A DNA stretch of 64,000 nt, from positions 1 to 64,000 of the forward strand of contig CALEKA010000065.1 in assembly GCA_937898715.1 (NCBI GenBank). The letters are read 5' to 3'. The notes below the pieces were generated by a model that was not told where the DNA came from, made no database searches, and saw only the letters and a program-made list of their open reading frames with translations. Source of the stretch: an uncultured Prevotella sp. (GTDB lineage: Bacteria; Bacteroidota; Bacteroidia; Bacteroidales; Bacteroidaceae). Of the stretch, positions 26,354 to 35,479 are shown one piece after another (position 1 is the first letter of the stretch; every line of letters begins with the position of its first letter). The translations under genes and the position numbers were made by a program.

Positions 26354-28249
26354 ATGAACAACTATATCGTATCTGCCCGAAAGTATCGCCCCACCAACTT
26401 CGACAGCGTGGTGGGACAGAAGGCCTTGACCACTACGCTGAAGAACGCAATTGCTCAAGGCAAGTTGGCGCATGCCTACCTGTTTTGCGGTCCGCGAGGC
26501 GTGGGAAAGACCACCTGCGCTCGCATCTTTGCCAAGACCATCAACTGCCTCTCTCCCACCCCTGAGGGCGAGGCTTGCAACGAGTGTGAAAGTTGCAAGG
26601 CTTTCAACGAGCAGCGTTCGTACAATATTCACGAGCTCGACGCTGCTTCGAACAACTCCGTCAACGACATTCGCGAACTCATCGAGCAGGTGCAGATACC
26701 ACCTCAAGTGGGCCGATACAAGGTGTTCATTATCGACGAGGTACACATGCTATCGCAGGCGGCATTCAATGCCTTCCTCAAGACGCTTGAAGAGCCACCC
26801 GCTCACGCCATATTCATCTTAGCCACCACGGAGAAGCAGGCCATCCTGCCCACCATCCTAAGCCGTTGCCAGATATACGACTTCGCACGCATCACCGTGG
26901 CAGATATCATCGACCACCTCATGCACGTGGCCGACAAAGAGGGCATCACCTATGAGAAAGAAGCACTCCACGTCATTGCCGAAAAGGCCGATGGCGGTAT
27001 GCGCGACGCCCTCTCCATCTTCGACCAAGTGGCAAGTTTCTGCGAGGGAAATATCACGTACGACAAGGTGATAGAAGACCTCAACGTGCTCGACTATGAA
27101 GAGTACTTTGGCATGACCGAATCGCTGCTCAAAGGCGACATTCCCGCTGCTATGACACGGCTCAACAACGTGCTGTGCAAGGGCTTCGAGGGCAACTACT
27201 TCATTGGCGGACTGGCATCGCACTTCCGCAACCTACTGATGAGCCGCGACGAACAGACGCTGCCCCTGCTCGACGTGAGCGAACAAGTGCGCCAGCGCTA
27301 TCATGAACAGGCCATGCGCTGCAAGCCTGCCATCATCTATCGCGCACTAAAGCTCTGCAACGATTGCGACATGCACTACTCCAATGCACGCAATAAGCGA
27401 CTGCTCGTGGAGCTCACCCTCATCGAGGTGGCTCAAGCCGCTGTGGGCGATGACGACACAGGGTGTGGGCGTCGCCCTACACGAACGCTTCACCCCATCT
27501 TCGCTCACCTGCAAGGCATGGTGAGCCCTGCTACGCGAGCTACAGCTCAGCGCACCCCTTCTTCTGCCACACCTCAAGCGGCTCCCGCTCCCGCAGCAAC
27601 AGCGGCCGTACAGCGCACCACTGCTCAGTCCGCCGCAACGGCAGCATCGGCTCCAGCGGCTGAAGGATCATCTCATCTTAAAGGATTGGAACAACTCTTG
27701 GCTGATTCGGCAAAGAAGAACCAGCGCCAAGCGCGCAACCTCAACACCATCTCCATCCGCTCGGTCACAATGGGTAGCCCCGCACCATCCAACCAAGAAG
27801 CACAGCAAAAGGCTGCTGAGGAAGCGCGCCGACAAGCAGCACTACGCTCACGAGCCGAGGCTCAACCAGCCAAGAAACTCTGCAATGCTTTCGACGACGA
27901 CCGACTGACCTACTACTGGTTTCGATTTGCACAGCAGCTTCCACCCGAACAGCGTGCTCTCTGCGGCCGCATGAAGGGCATGCAGCCTCACGTCGACACA
28001 CAGACATGGCAGGTCAACGTGATGGTGGAGAACGAGATGGTAGAGCAGTATATGTACAACGTGCGCGTGACGCTCTGCAACTACCTGCGCACGCAGCTCC
28101 GCAACGATTCTATCACACTCAACTTCGAAATCGTGCCCGACAACGCTCCAAAGCGCCCCTTCAGCCGCCTCGAGAAGTTTAAAGACATGATGAAGCGCCA
28201 CCCCGACCTCGACCTCCTACGCAAAGAGCTCGACCTCGAATTGGCATAA
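26354..28249 (+). CDS. dnaX: DNA polymerase III subunit gamma/tau
   Basis: The 631-residue clamp-loader ATPase has Walker A GPRGVGKTT at 46-54 and a zinc-module cysteine cluster (C...CNECESC) shortly after. Walker B includes IIDEVHML, and the SRC motif is present (LSRCQIY). The middle region, about 375-480, is Ala/Pro/Gln-rich low-complexity linker. The C-terminal part corresponds to the tau region that binds the polymerase core. I see no obvious slippery heptamer for a programmed frameshift, but I could not scan systematically. It starts a rightward run with slyD and aroC. Confidence 0.96.
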   Translation: MNNYIVSARKYRPTNFDSVVGQKALTTTLKNAIAQGKLAHAYLFCGPRGVGKTTCARIFAKTINCLSPTPEGEACNECESCKAFNEQRSYNIHELDAASNNSVNDIRELIEQVQIPPQVGRYKVFIIDEVHMLSQAAFNAFLKTLEEPPAHAIFILATTEKQAILPTILSRCQIYDFARITVADIIDHLMHVADKEGITYEKEALHVIAEKADGGMRDALSIFDQVASFCEGNITYDKVIEDLNVLDYEEYFGMTESLLKGDIPAAMTRLNNVLCKGFEGNYFIGGLASHFRNLLMSRDEQTLPLLDVSEQVRQRYHEQAMRCKPAIIYRALKLCNDCDMHYSNARNKRLLVELTLIEVAQAAVGDDDTGCGRRPTRTLHPIFAHLQGMVSPATRATAQRTPSSATPQAAPAPAATAAVQRTTAQSAATAASAPAAEGSSHLKGLEQLLADSAKKNQRQARNLNTISIRSVTMGSPAPSNQEAQQKAAEEARRQAALRSRAEAQPAKKLCNAFDDDRLTYYWFRFAQQLPPEQRALCGRMKGMQPHVDTQTWQVNVMVENEMVEQYMYNVRVTLCNYLRTQLRNDSITLNFEIVPDNAPKRPFSRLEKFKDMMKRHPDLDLLRKELDLELA

Positions 28250-28396
28250 TTGATTCCCCATTATCAGCAACATTTATTCTGCAGACAACGCATACCGCGA
28301 CTCTGTCAGGCAGGATTCAGCAAGTTTTAAATTTTATCACTTAAGCAGAGAAGTATTACTTATTACTTTTTACTTATTACTTCACAATTCTACTCA

Positions 28397-29014
28397 ATGG
28401 AACAGACTCCCCACAAGTATGTCAGCGTGGCATACGAACTCTACACCGACAACGAAAAAGGCATTCACGAACTCGTAGAGAAGGCTCCTGCAGAACACCC
28501 ATTCCAGTTTATCTCGGGCATGGGCGTGACACTCGATGCTTTCGAAGAAAAACTGCTCGCACTCGCTGAAGGCGATACATTCGACTTCGTACTTAAACAA
28601 GACGAAGCCTATGGCCCCTACGAAGAGGACCACGTGATCGAACTGCCCAAAGATACCTTCGTGATCAACGGCAAGTTTGACAAAGACATGGTCTACCCCG
28701 GCGCCGTGCTCCCTATGATGAATGCTGACGGCAATCGTCTGCAGGGCATCGTGCTCGACGTGAAGGACAACGTCGTAGAAATGGACTTCAACCACCCCCT
28801 CGCTGGCAAAGACCTCCACTTCAAGGGACACGTTGTGACCCATCGCGACGCTACCGATGAGGAACTCAAAAGCCTCATCCAAATGCTTAGCGGCGAAGGT
28901 GGCTGCGGCGGTTGCGGCGGTGAATGCGACGGCAACTGCGGACACCACGACCACGCCGATGGTGAAGGCTGCTGCGGCGGTCACGGCGATGGTTGCAATT
29001 GCCACAAAGACTAA
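28397..29014 (+). CDS. slyD: FKBP-type peptidyl-prolyl isomerase, SlyD-like, with metal-binding tail
   Basis: The 205-residue protein has the FKBP-IF layout of SlyD. A short FKBP N-terminal part with YELYTDN is followed by the insert-in-flap domain with EAYGPYEEDHVIELPKDTF. The FKBP core then resumes around GMGVTLDAFEEKLLALAEG and the later strands. The last 40 residues are extraordinarily rich in Gly, Cys and His (CGGCGGECDGNCGHHDH pattern), a metal-binding tail like that used in nickel delivery. No hydrogenase or urease gene is near. It lies 147 bp after dnaX and about 70 bp before aroC. Confidence 0.92.
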   Translation: MEQTPHKYVSVAYELYTDNEKGIHELVEKAPAEHPFQFISGMGVTLDAFEEKLLALAEGDTFDFVLKQDEAYGPYEEDHVIELPKDTFVINGKFDKDMVYPGAVLPMMNADGNRLQGIVLDVKDNVVEMDFNHPLAGKDLHFKGHVVTHRDATDEELKSLIQMLSGEGGCGGCGGECDGNCGHHDHADGEGCCGGHGDGCNCHKD

Positions 29015-29085
29015 TCTCATTTATCTGGGCGCACAGGGCTATTCTTACCCCGTGCGCCCTTCCACTCTTTAACTCTCATCACACA

Positions 29086-30159
29086 GTGAACACTTTTGGA
29101 CAGATATTCCGACTCACCACTTTCGGCGAGAGCCACGGACCGGGCATCGGTGGCGTGATAGACGGCATGCCATCGGGCATAGAGGTCGACATGGACTTCC
29201 TGCAGGCTGAGCTCGACCGTCGCAAACCAGGACAAAGCGCACTCACCACGGCACGCAAGGAGGGCGACCGCGTAGAGCTACTCTCGGGCGTGTTTGAAGG
29301 GAAAACTACGGGATGTCCCATAGGCTTTCTCGTACGCAACGAGAATCAACACTCCTCCGACTACGACAACATGCGCAACGTGTTCCGCCCCTCTCATGCC
29401 GACTTCACCTATCAATCAAAGTATGGCATACGCGACCATCGTGGCGGCGGACGTACCTCAGCACGCGAGACGATAGCACGCGTGGTAGGCGGAGCATTTG
29501 CCAAAATGGTGCTCCGACAAAGAGGAATTCGCATCACTGCATACACCTCTCAAGTAGGAAACATCGCCCTCACGGGCTCTTACCACGACTACGACTTCTC
29601 CCTCATCGAGCAGAATCCTGTGCGCTGTCCCGATCCGCAGAAGGCGGAAGAGATGGCGAAGCTTATCGCACAAGTGAAAGCCGACGGCGATACGATAGGC
29701 GGTATCATCACGGGGGTGATCCAAGGGTGCCCCGTGGGATTGGGCGAACCCGTGTTCGACAAACTTCACGCTCAGCTTGGTGCTGCCATGCTCGGCATCA
29801 ATGCCGTAAAGGGATTTGAGTATGGCGAAGGATTTGCAGGCGTGACAGCGCGTGGTAGCGAGCAAAACGACATATTCCAGCCCGCTCCCGATGGCACCAT
29901 CACCACACTGACCAACCACAGCGGAGGTATACAGGGCGGATTGAGCAACGGACAGGACATCTTCTTCCGCGTAGCCTTCAAGCCTGTAGCCACACTCCTG
30001 CGCGAACAACACACCGTGACCGCCGACGGCACACCCACCATCCTCAAAGCACGCGGCCGACACGACCCTTGCGTCCTGCCTCGTGCCGTGCCCATCGTCG
30101 AGGCCATGGCTGCCATGGTTATCCTTGACAATCTGCTTCTCGCTCAAGCCTATAAATAG
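29086..30159 (+). CDS. aroC: Chorismate synthase
   Basis: The 357-residue enzyme converts 5-enolpyruvylshikimate-3-phosphate to chorismate using reduced FMN. The start is the GTG at 29086 (VNTFGQIFRLTTFGESHG), which gives the canonical N-terminus. No ATG is available in frame nearby except one far upstream inside unrelated sequence. Signatures GESHGPGIGGVIDG, RPSHADFTY and SGGIQGGLSNGQ are present, as is the C-terminal GRHDPCVLPRAVPIVEAM. It closes the dnaX-slyD-aroC run and is followed by a strong terminator. Confidence 0.97.
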   Translation: MNTFGQIFRLTTFGESHGPGIGGVIDGMPSGIEVDMDFLQAELDRRKPGQSALTTARKEGDRVELLSGVFEGKTTGCPIGFLVRNENQHSSDYDNMRNVFRPSHADFTYQSKYGIRDHRGGGRTSARETIARVVGGAFAKMVLRQRGIRITAYTSQVGNIALTGSYHDYDFSLIEQNPVRCPDPQKAEEMAKLIAQVKADGDTIGGIITGVIQGCPVGLGEPVFDKLHAQLGAAMLGINAVKGFEYGEGFAGVTARGSEQNDIFQPAPDGTITTLTNHSGGIQGGLSNGQDIFFRVAFKPVATLLREQHTVTADGTPTILKARGRHDPCVLPRAVPIVEAMAAMVILDNLLLAQAYK

Positions 30160-30291
30160 ATCACCGATAAGAGGAATCTCGGGGCATAAAGCCCCTACAG
30201 GATTCTTTCTTTCACAAGGCCTTCGTCCGAATCACCTTAGGAAGCGCATTGTCGCACCTACGAAACGTGTTACACAACATAGGCAAGTGTT

Positions 30292-30337
30292 AAAAAGCAA
30301 GGTTTTGCAAACTTTTCTTTGCAAAACCTTGCTTTTT
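30292..30337. terminator. Strong bidirectional hairpin after aroC
   Basis: A perfect 20-bp stem (arms 30292-30311 and 30318-30337) has a 6-nt loop. It has runs of A on one side and T on the other, so it can terminate in either direction. It isolates aroC from the candidate small RNA downstream. Confidence 0.85.
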
Positions 30338-30359
30338 ATGTTTCAAAGTCTTATATTTG
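30328..30359 (+). promoter_or_regulatory. Promoter of candidate small RNA
   Basis: CTTG (30328-30331), a 20-bp spacer and TATATTTG (30352-30359) fit the Bacteroidetes promoter pattern. The -33 box overlaps the right arm of the aroC terminator. No reading frame follows before a terminator about 110 bp downstream. Confidence 0.55.
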
Positions 30360-30365
30360 CACTAT

Positions 30366-30472
30366 CTAAGTTGTCGTGATGATAACGCTATCAAATAGTT
30401 TAGTTAAGTCTAGTTTAGTTTTTGTGTTGGTTAATGGAGGCTCGTGGAGACGATGCCTCCATTAATTTTTTT
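30366..30472 (+). ncRNA. Candidate intergenic small RNA
   Basis: This is about 107 nt bounded by a plausible promoter and a perfect intrinsic terminator (stem TTAATGGAGGC/GCCTCCATTAA at 30431-30465, then seven T). It contains no ORF. The middle has two TAGTTTAGTT-like segments. It is convergent with the phosphate-scavenging operon. I do not recognise an Rfam family: it lacks the 4.5S SRP core motif and is too short for tmRNA. The transcript boundaries are inferred from the signals. Confidence 0.5.
30431..30472 (+). terminator. Intrinsic terminator of candidate small RNA
   Basis: An 11-bp perfect stem (30431-30441 with 30455-30465) is followed immediately by seven T residues (30466-30472). 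Confidence 0.85.
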
Positions 30473-30515
30473 CATTGCGCCGAATGATCTTCATCATAGT
30501 ATGGACAACGATAAA

Positions 30516-30558
30516 GATTGCCGAAGCACCGTGATGATACACGATAGCTTCGGCAATC
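30516..30558 (-). terminator. Terminator of the porin-containing operon
   Basis: GATTGCCGAAGC pairs with GCTTCGGCAATC about 45 bp beyond the porin stop codon. The tail on the minus strand is TTTATCG. Confidence 0.7.
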
Positions 30559-30601
30559 ATTTGCTTATGAACTAATTTATACTACCTGTACTTGAAGCAC
30601 A

Positions 30602-31942
30602 TCAGAATGAAAACAATACGCGGGCTTGCAAGGCATGAATTGTTTTGTCGTAAGGCAACAAGTCCTTATCAAGCTTGTGCAAGGTATAGTTGAGCATCAC
30701 CTGCGCATACTTATTGAAACTATAGTTAAGCCCGAGAGTAAACGAATTGACATTTCCACCTCCCACACTGCTTGAGTTGTAAGGATAGTCGGCCATGTAG
30801 CCGTCGGGGTAGTACTGATTGCGCCCTACCGAGAAATATTCGCCCTTGTTGATATCGTTCAGACCTGTATAGTTGTAACGTGCCACGACTTCAAGAGAGC
30901 GACCCTTTAGCCCGCCCAACACGGCTTCGTTCATGTCGTAATGATAGGGAGAGCCAAATATCAAGAAGCCTGCCTCCACATATCCACCATTAAAGTGATT
31001 GGTACGCAATGGGTTAGCAGCTTCCCAAGCACTGAGTGTACCCCATGTATCGATGTTGTCGTTTGAGGCATCAAACAGGGTTTTCGAGTCGCGCTTCTTC
31101 GTCACGAGCTTGTGCATATACTCACCACGCACAAAGAATCGCTTGTTGTGGTAAAGCGCCTCGACTCCCACATCAAAGGTGTTGTTAGCCCAATCAAGTG
31201 TGCACGATGAGAAACTGTTATTTTCATCAACATAGGTTTCAAGCGATTGACCTAACGTAAGCGACTTTTTGAGCACATTGTTATACGTTTCACCACCGCC
31301 AAGGTGAGCATAGCGCGCGTTCAAGCCCACGTGCAAAGTTTGGCTCTCAGTGCTTACCGGGCGCACTACCCAGCGGCCAGACAAGCTCAATCCATTGATG
31401 CCTGCATCAATCTTGTTGTACTGATTTTCAGCAAACACGCCTTGGTACGCTGTGACATACTTGTTGGTATACTTGTATGTAGCTCCCAACTCTCGTCCCT
31501 CGCCCAAAGCATTTGCAGACCCTGCACGCGATATGAAATGGTAACTACCCAATGACGTCAAACGTGCCATTGACGCAGCTGGATCGGTGTAGTAGCCCAC
31601 CTTTACGGCATGGCTGCCCTGATGCTTGTCGCGGGCTGTGTATTGCAAAAAGATGTTTTTCTGGTCAAACTTACCCTTTCCAAATCCAAAGTCGGCATAA
31701 AAGTACCAATTGCGGTAGGCCATCGATGTGCGAATACGGGCATCGGTGAGCGCAGCACCTGAGTGCATGGGAGTAAAGTCTGAGTGATAGTATGCTGCAT
31801 CTGTCATCATGCGTGCACCTATGGTAAAGTTTACACCTTGCTCCTTATTATTGAGTTCGAGTGTGGGCTTTGTATCAAAGTCTTGTGCCGAGGCTACAAG
31901 TGTGGCCAAACTCAAGGCCGAAAGGGCTATATATTTATTCAT
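30602..31942 (-). CDS. Porin O/P family outer-membrane protein
   Basis: The 446-residue protein has a signal peptide (MNKYIALSALSLATLVASAQ) and the beta-strand pattern of the phosphate-selective porin O and P family. Visible blocks include TIGARMMTDAAYY, ARIRTSMAYRNWYFYADFGF, HAVKVGYYTDP and LEVVARYNYTGLNDI. The protein ends in aromatic RVLFSF, a usual outer-membrane insertion signal. It is the third gene of a leftward operon after a phosphatase and a glycerophosphodiesterase, 57 bp behind the latter. This suggests uptake of phosphate or phosphorylated compounds; the ion preference itself cannot be read from sequence. Confidence 0.87.
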   Translation of the reverse strand: MNKYIALSALSLATLVASAQDFDTKPTLELNNKEQGVNFTIGARMMTDAAYYHSDFTPMHSGAALTDARIRTSMAYRNWYFYADFGFGKGKFDQKNIFLQYTARDKHQGSHAVKVGYYTDPAASMARLTSLGSYHFISRAGSANALGEGRELGATYKYTNKYVTAYQGVFAENQYNKIDAGINGLSLSGRWVVRPVSTESQTLHVGLNARYAHLGGGETYNNVLKKSLTLGQSLETYVDENNSFSSCTLDWANNTFDVGVEALYHNKRFFVRGEYMHKLVTKKRDSKTLFDASNDNIDTWGTLSAWEAANPLRTNHFNGGYVEAGFLIFGSPYHYDMNEAVLGGLKGRSLEVVARYNYTGLNDINKGEYFSVGRNQYYPDGYMADYPYNSSSVGGGNVNSFTLGLNYSFNKYAQVMLNYTLHKLDKDLLPYDKTIHALQARVLFSF

Positions 31943-31999
31943 ATTGTATGATACTATAAGTAGAATTCTGGATTAGTTGATATGATTGGTTGCAGTACA

Positions 32000-33649
32000 T
32001 CAGTATCCCAAACGCTGCAAGGTTTGCTCAGCATCGGGCACAGATGATGGAGCTTGCGAATTGTCGTATGTTTGCCCTTGATGGAAGGGATTGGGCAAGT
32101 TTGCATTGCAGCGGAAACCATTTTCTATCATAAAGCGCAACGACATTTCGGAGCGATTGGTAAAGAATCCGTCCATGTAAACGGGCGTTGACTTTGCGCC
32201 ACTAAAGTTGGTGTATTGCGTAGCAGGCACAGTAGTGAGCAGCAGGTCATCAAACTCTGTGGTGTTGCCCGCATTGTAGTAGTCGTTGTAGTAGCCCATA
32301 TATTTGGCCATTTGCGCATAAGAGTCAAACGAATAAGGATGGTTGATCATACCCGACTTGCGTATCATGTAGGCCTGCCAAGGATTGTTCATCTCTGGAT
32401 AGTTATTGGGCGCACCCGATATGGCCGGGCCCATGATGTGCGCACCATGATCAAGGCCGTAGCTAATAAAGTCGGCATATCCCGATGGGGTGTTGTACTT
32501 CAAATCGGTAGCATAAGTACCTGTCCAAAGCAAAAAGCACATTGGAACCTTTCCCTTAAACACATTGTAGGCACGAGTGAGGGCATCGAACGAGAAAGTC
32601 TGTAAAATAACCTTACCATTGGTATGGCCCACATTTACCTTTCCATTGACGTAGAAGGGAGTGTGCTCCGTCTCGGGCTGAGTGACGATATTCCAACCAC
32701 AGTTGGCCAATGTGTTATACACACGCACCTCCATATCCTTGGGATTAAGCCATGACTCCTTAAACTCTATGTACACACCAGGACGATTGCCTGTATCCTG
32801 CGGATCGGCCACATAAGCATTGTCGAAGTCGTAGTCTACAAAATCCATATATTTGGCTGCATAAGTGTACGACACTGAAGGATCATCGCACTTAACGGTA
32901 CGCTTCTCCGAATTATAAATTTGCTCAAGCGTCATGTCCTTATACTTATCCTTGATATGGTAAGTCAGCACACGCTCTCCATTGGCATCACGTCGAAGCA
33001 TTTTGCCATTGGCATAAGCAATTTGGTCTTGCAGAGCCGACACATATTGATGTATGCCTCCCTTTTGGCTGAAAGAAGCACGTGCCTGGTCGGGACTCGA
33101 GGTATTAAACCAACTACCTGCATCAAGTGCCAACAACTCGTGATAGTAGTAACTCATAGTGTAATAAGGACGAAAGTCGTTCACATCACGCTCATACTGG
33201 GCCTCAATATCAGCCTCGCTAAAATGCTGCGAGCCATCCGCATTTTTGAAACTACGATAGAAATCCTTGCGTGAGGACGGCACATATTCGGAGTAAACAT
33301 TAGCGATGTTGGTCGTGCGCTTGAGGTTCTCATCGTGATTGGCAAGTATCACACCATCTTTGGTAGCTTGCATGTCCGACTCTAAATAATCAGCCCCCAT
33401 TTCACGCGCCCAACGCCAGGCCGCCTCAGTCTCTTCAGGCGTCCAAAAGGTTGAACCACGATGTGCCACAACAGCATAGAGTGGCACATAATCGCGCACT
33501 TTGGCCATCTCGGGCGTGATGTGCTGAACGCTGATGCGCTTGGCATCGGTATTATTGTCAGTAAACTGCTGTTCGTCACTGCAGGCTGTAAGACTAGCAA
33601 GTACCGCGGTACAACTCACGGCTAACGTCCATAATCTAATAAGTTTCAT
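32000..33649 (-). CDS. Glycerophosphodiester phosphodiesterase lipoprotein
   Basis: The 549-residue protein has a lipoprotein signal with lipobox LTAC (Cys23), so it is probably anchored to the envelope. The GDPD catalytic start is clear: AVVAHRGSTFWTPEET supplies the catalytic His-Arg, ADYLESDMQATKDGVILANHDENLKRTTN the metal-binding Glu/Asp and second His. It is longer than the roughly 250-350 residues of minimal GDPDs. The extra sequence, about 140-280 and the C-terminus, has no domain I recognise. The enzyme would release glycerol-3-phosphate from deacylated phospholipids. It lies between the phosphatase and porin genes; its leader contains a 24-bp tandem triplication. Confidence 0.88.
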   Translation of the reverse strand: MKLIRLWTLAVSCTAVLASLTACSDEQQFTDNNTDAKRISVQHITPEMAKVRDYVPLYAVVAHRGSTFWTPEETEAAWRWAREMGADYLESDMQATKDGVILANHDENLKRTTNIANVYSEYVPSSRKDFYRSFKNADGSQHFSEADIEAQYERDVNDFRPYYTMSYYYHELLALDAGSWFNTSSPDQARASFSQKGGIHQYVSALQDQIAYANGKMLRRDANGERVLTYHIKDKYKDMTLEQIYNSEKRTVKCDDPSVSYTYAAKYMDFVDYDFDNAYVADPQDTGNRPGVYIEFKESWLNPKDMEVRVYNTLANCGWNIVTQPETEHTPFYVNGKVNVGHTNGKVILQTFSFDALTRAYNVFKGKVPMCFLLWTGTYATDLKYNTPSGYADFISYGLDHGAHIMGPAISGAPNNYPEMNNPWQAYMIRKSGMINHPYSFDSYAQMAKYMGYYNDYYNAGNTTEFDDLLLTTVPATQYTNFSGAKSTPVYMDGFFTNRSEMSLRFMIENGFRCNANLPNPFHQGQTYDNSQAPSSVPDAEQTLQRLGY

Positions 33650-33671
33650 ATAAATATCAATAGTTGAGAAT

Positions 33672-33743
33672 GGGTGATTTTAACGGAATTGAGTGGGGGG
33701 ATTTTAACGCAATTGAATGGGTTGATTTTAACGCAATTGAATG
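33672..33743. repeat. 24-bp tandem triplication across a stop codon
   Basis: Three copies of a 24-bp unit (33672-33695, 33696-33719, 33720-33743), core GATTTTAACGCAATTGAATG, span the 3' end of the upstream phosphatase gene and the leader of the phosphodiesterase gene. The right-hand copy contains the last codons and stop of the phosphatase. The other two are downstream duplicates, each with an in-frame stop. Confidence 0.9.
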
Positions 33744-35356
33744 GGTTGTCCAACGCAGCCATTAGGCGCTTGTATGTGGAGCATGGCTGCTATAGTCGGC
33801 GCGATATCTGTCATGAAGCATTGGCGTGTGCTAGCGCCTGCCGCAACTCCCCACCCCATAAACACGAGCGGTATGTGTGTATCGTAAGGATTCCATGCAC
33901 CATGGTCTGTACCCTTGAGCCCATGCGGAGAATAAGCGGGTTTAAGCACTATCTGCACATCGCCACTACGCTCACGATTATAGCCGTTAATTATTCGCTC
34001 CTTAACATCTGCAGGCAGAGGACTTGTGGCAACAGTGGCCATGTCGACGGCATATAGCACCGCTGTATCTTGTTCAAGTTGCTGTATTACCACATGCTTC
34101 ACCTTGTCAAGACTGAACGCATGAGCCTCAGCAACTTTATGATCTATAAACACTTGGTTGTTCATAACATGGCTCACCATTTGCAGGCCTTGCACATTGA
34201 GAGCCTGAGCCACGGCTTGGTTTAGACTGTCCTTAGCTCGCGCCTCACTCCAACTACCAGCAGGTATGCGGTGATCTATTAAGTAACGGGCATTATTCAT
34301 GGCGCCATGGTCGGCTGTTAGGAACAGCAGATACTCACCACGCCCCACCTTATGATCAAGGTAGGTTAGGAAAGCAGCAATGTCGCGGTCAAGGCGCAAG
34401 TAGGTGTCTTCGATTTCTACAGCATTGATGCCCACTTGATGTCCAATATAATCTGTGCTCGAACAGCTTACCGCCAACAAGTCGGTCACACTGTCGGAGC
34501 CAAGCTCCTCGCCTTCTATAGCAGCCTTGGCCATGTCGAATGTGAGCGTATTGCCCCAGGGCGTGTTGCGGATGATGCCGTAGCCATACTGCTTGTACAA
34601 CTTAGGCAAATCAAGCGGCAGCGTGGCCTCTACATCTGGCTTTATGCCATCCTCATAGGCAGTAAGGTCGGCTGTACTCTGCGTATACGATGCTTTGTCG
34701 TAAAGCGTGTTCCAAGGAGCAGACAAATATTTTTTAGGAAGTTCCTCTGCATTGAAGGCCTCAACCCATTTGGGAAGTTGATTGGTATAATAGGAACTTG
34801 AGATAAAGCGTCCTGTTTCGTCATCAAACCAATAGGCCCCATTAGGATTGTGGCCAGCAGGCAGTATGGACGAACGGTCTTTCAGAGCCACGCCAACGAC
34901 CTTGGCTTGATTGTTGGTAGCCATACGCAATTCATCACCAAGGGTAGTAACCCACAAGTTACGCGGCGACATGAGCCCTGCGCGGCTCTTTGTGCCCACA
35001 GGCTTAACGTTAGCATCGTCTGTGCAATACACCTTTTGCCCGTTGATTACGAAATTGTTTCCTGCAATACCATGTATGCTGGGCACCGATCCTGTGTAGA
35101 TGCAGCTATGTCCGATGGCTGTGACGGAGGGCACATAGGGTATGCGCGTATTTTCGCAGCTATAGCCCTCGTGGAGCAACCGCTTAAAACCGCCCTCGCC
35201 ATAGCGCGGCATGTAACGATACAAGTAGTCCCAACGCATTTGATCAACGACCAAGCCTACAACCAACTTGGGACGAGCAGGTTGTTGTACTTGCGACTTG
35301 ACGCTTGCCGAGAAGGCGGCTGCAAAAGCCGTTAACAACAGAACTTTCAATTTCAT
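33728..35356 (-). CDS. Alkaline phosphatase family protein (PafA-like)
   Basis: From the ATG at 35356 the 542-residue product has a signal peptide (MKLKVLLLTAFAAAFSASVKS). It belongs to the nucleotide pyrophosphatase/alkaline phosphatase superfamily. LVVGLVVDQMRWDYLYRY supplies metal-binding Asp38, and YVPSVTAIGH supplies the nucleophilic Thr79. Later motifs SCSSTDYIGHQVG and FLTADHGAMNN supply the Asp/His ligands of the two-zinc centre. The overall resemblance is to the constitutive periplasmic PafA type. An upstream ATG at 35455 would place extra residues before the signal peptide and is unlikely. It is first in the phosphatase-phosphodiesterase-porin operon. Confidence 0.88.
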   Translation of the reverse strand: MKLKVLLLTAFAAAFSASVKSQVQQPARPKLVVGLVVDQMRWDYLYRYMPRYGEGGFKRLLHEGYSCENTRIPYVPSVTAIGHSCIYTGSVPSIHGIAGNNFVINGQKVYCTDDANVKPVGTKSRAGLMSPRNLWVTTLGDELRMATNNQAKVVGVALKDRSSILPAGHNPNGAYWFDDETGRFISSSYYTNQLPKWVEAFNAEELPKKYLSAPWNTLYDKASYTQSTADLTAYEDGIKPDVEATLPLDLPKLYKQYGYGIIRNTPWGNTLTFDMAKAAIEGEELGSDSVTDLLAVSCSSTDYIGHQVGINAVEIEDTYLRLDRDIAAFLTYLDHKVGRGEYLLFLTADHGAMNNARYLIDHRIPAGSWSEARAKDSLNQAVAQALNVQGLQMVSHVMNNQVFIDHKVAEAHAFSLDKVKHVVIQQLEQDTAVLYAVDMATVATSPLPADVKERIINGYNRERSGDVQIVLKPAYSPHGLKGTDHGAWNPYDTHIPLVFMGWGVAAGASTRQCFMTDIAPTIAAMLHIQAPNGCVGQPIQLR

Positions 35357-35471
35357 TGTAGTATGCAGTTTAGTTGTATGTCCGTTCGCACAATAATATA
35401 GATTTGTCATTTTATGCACACAGCATATGAACGAAACGAGGAATTGATTGTACAAATCAACTTTCTGAGTG

Positions 35472-35479
35472 CAAAATTA
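35472..35479 (-). promoter_or_regulatory. Possible -7 box of the phosphate-scavenging operon
   Basis: TAATTTTG on the minus strand lies about 115 bp upstream of the phosphatase start. The expected TTTG about 20 bp upstream is not clear, so this is a weak call. I see no PhoB-type direct repeat I can defend. Confidence 0.3.

Noticed and set aside
28394..29020. Minus-strand 208-codon frame over slyD
   Set aside because: It is the exact antisense of the SlyD gene; its valine/alanine-rich content reflects the complementary codons.
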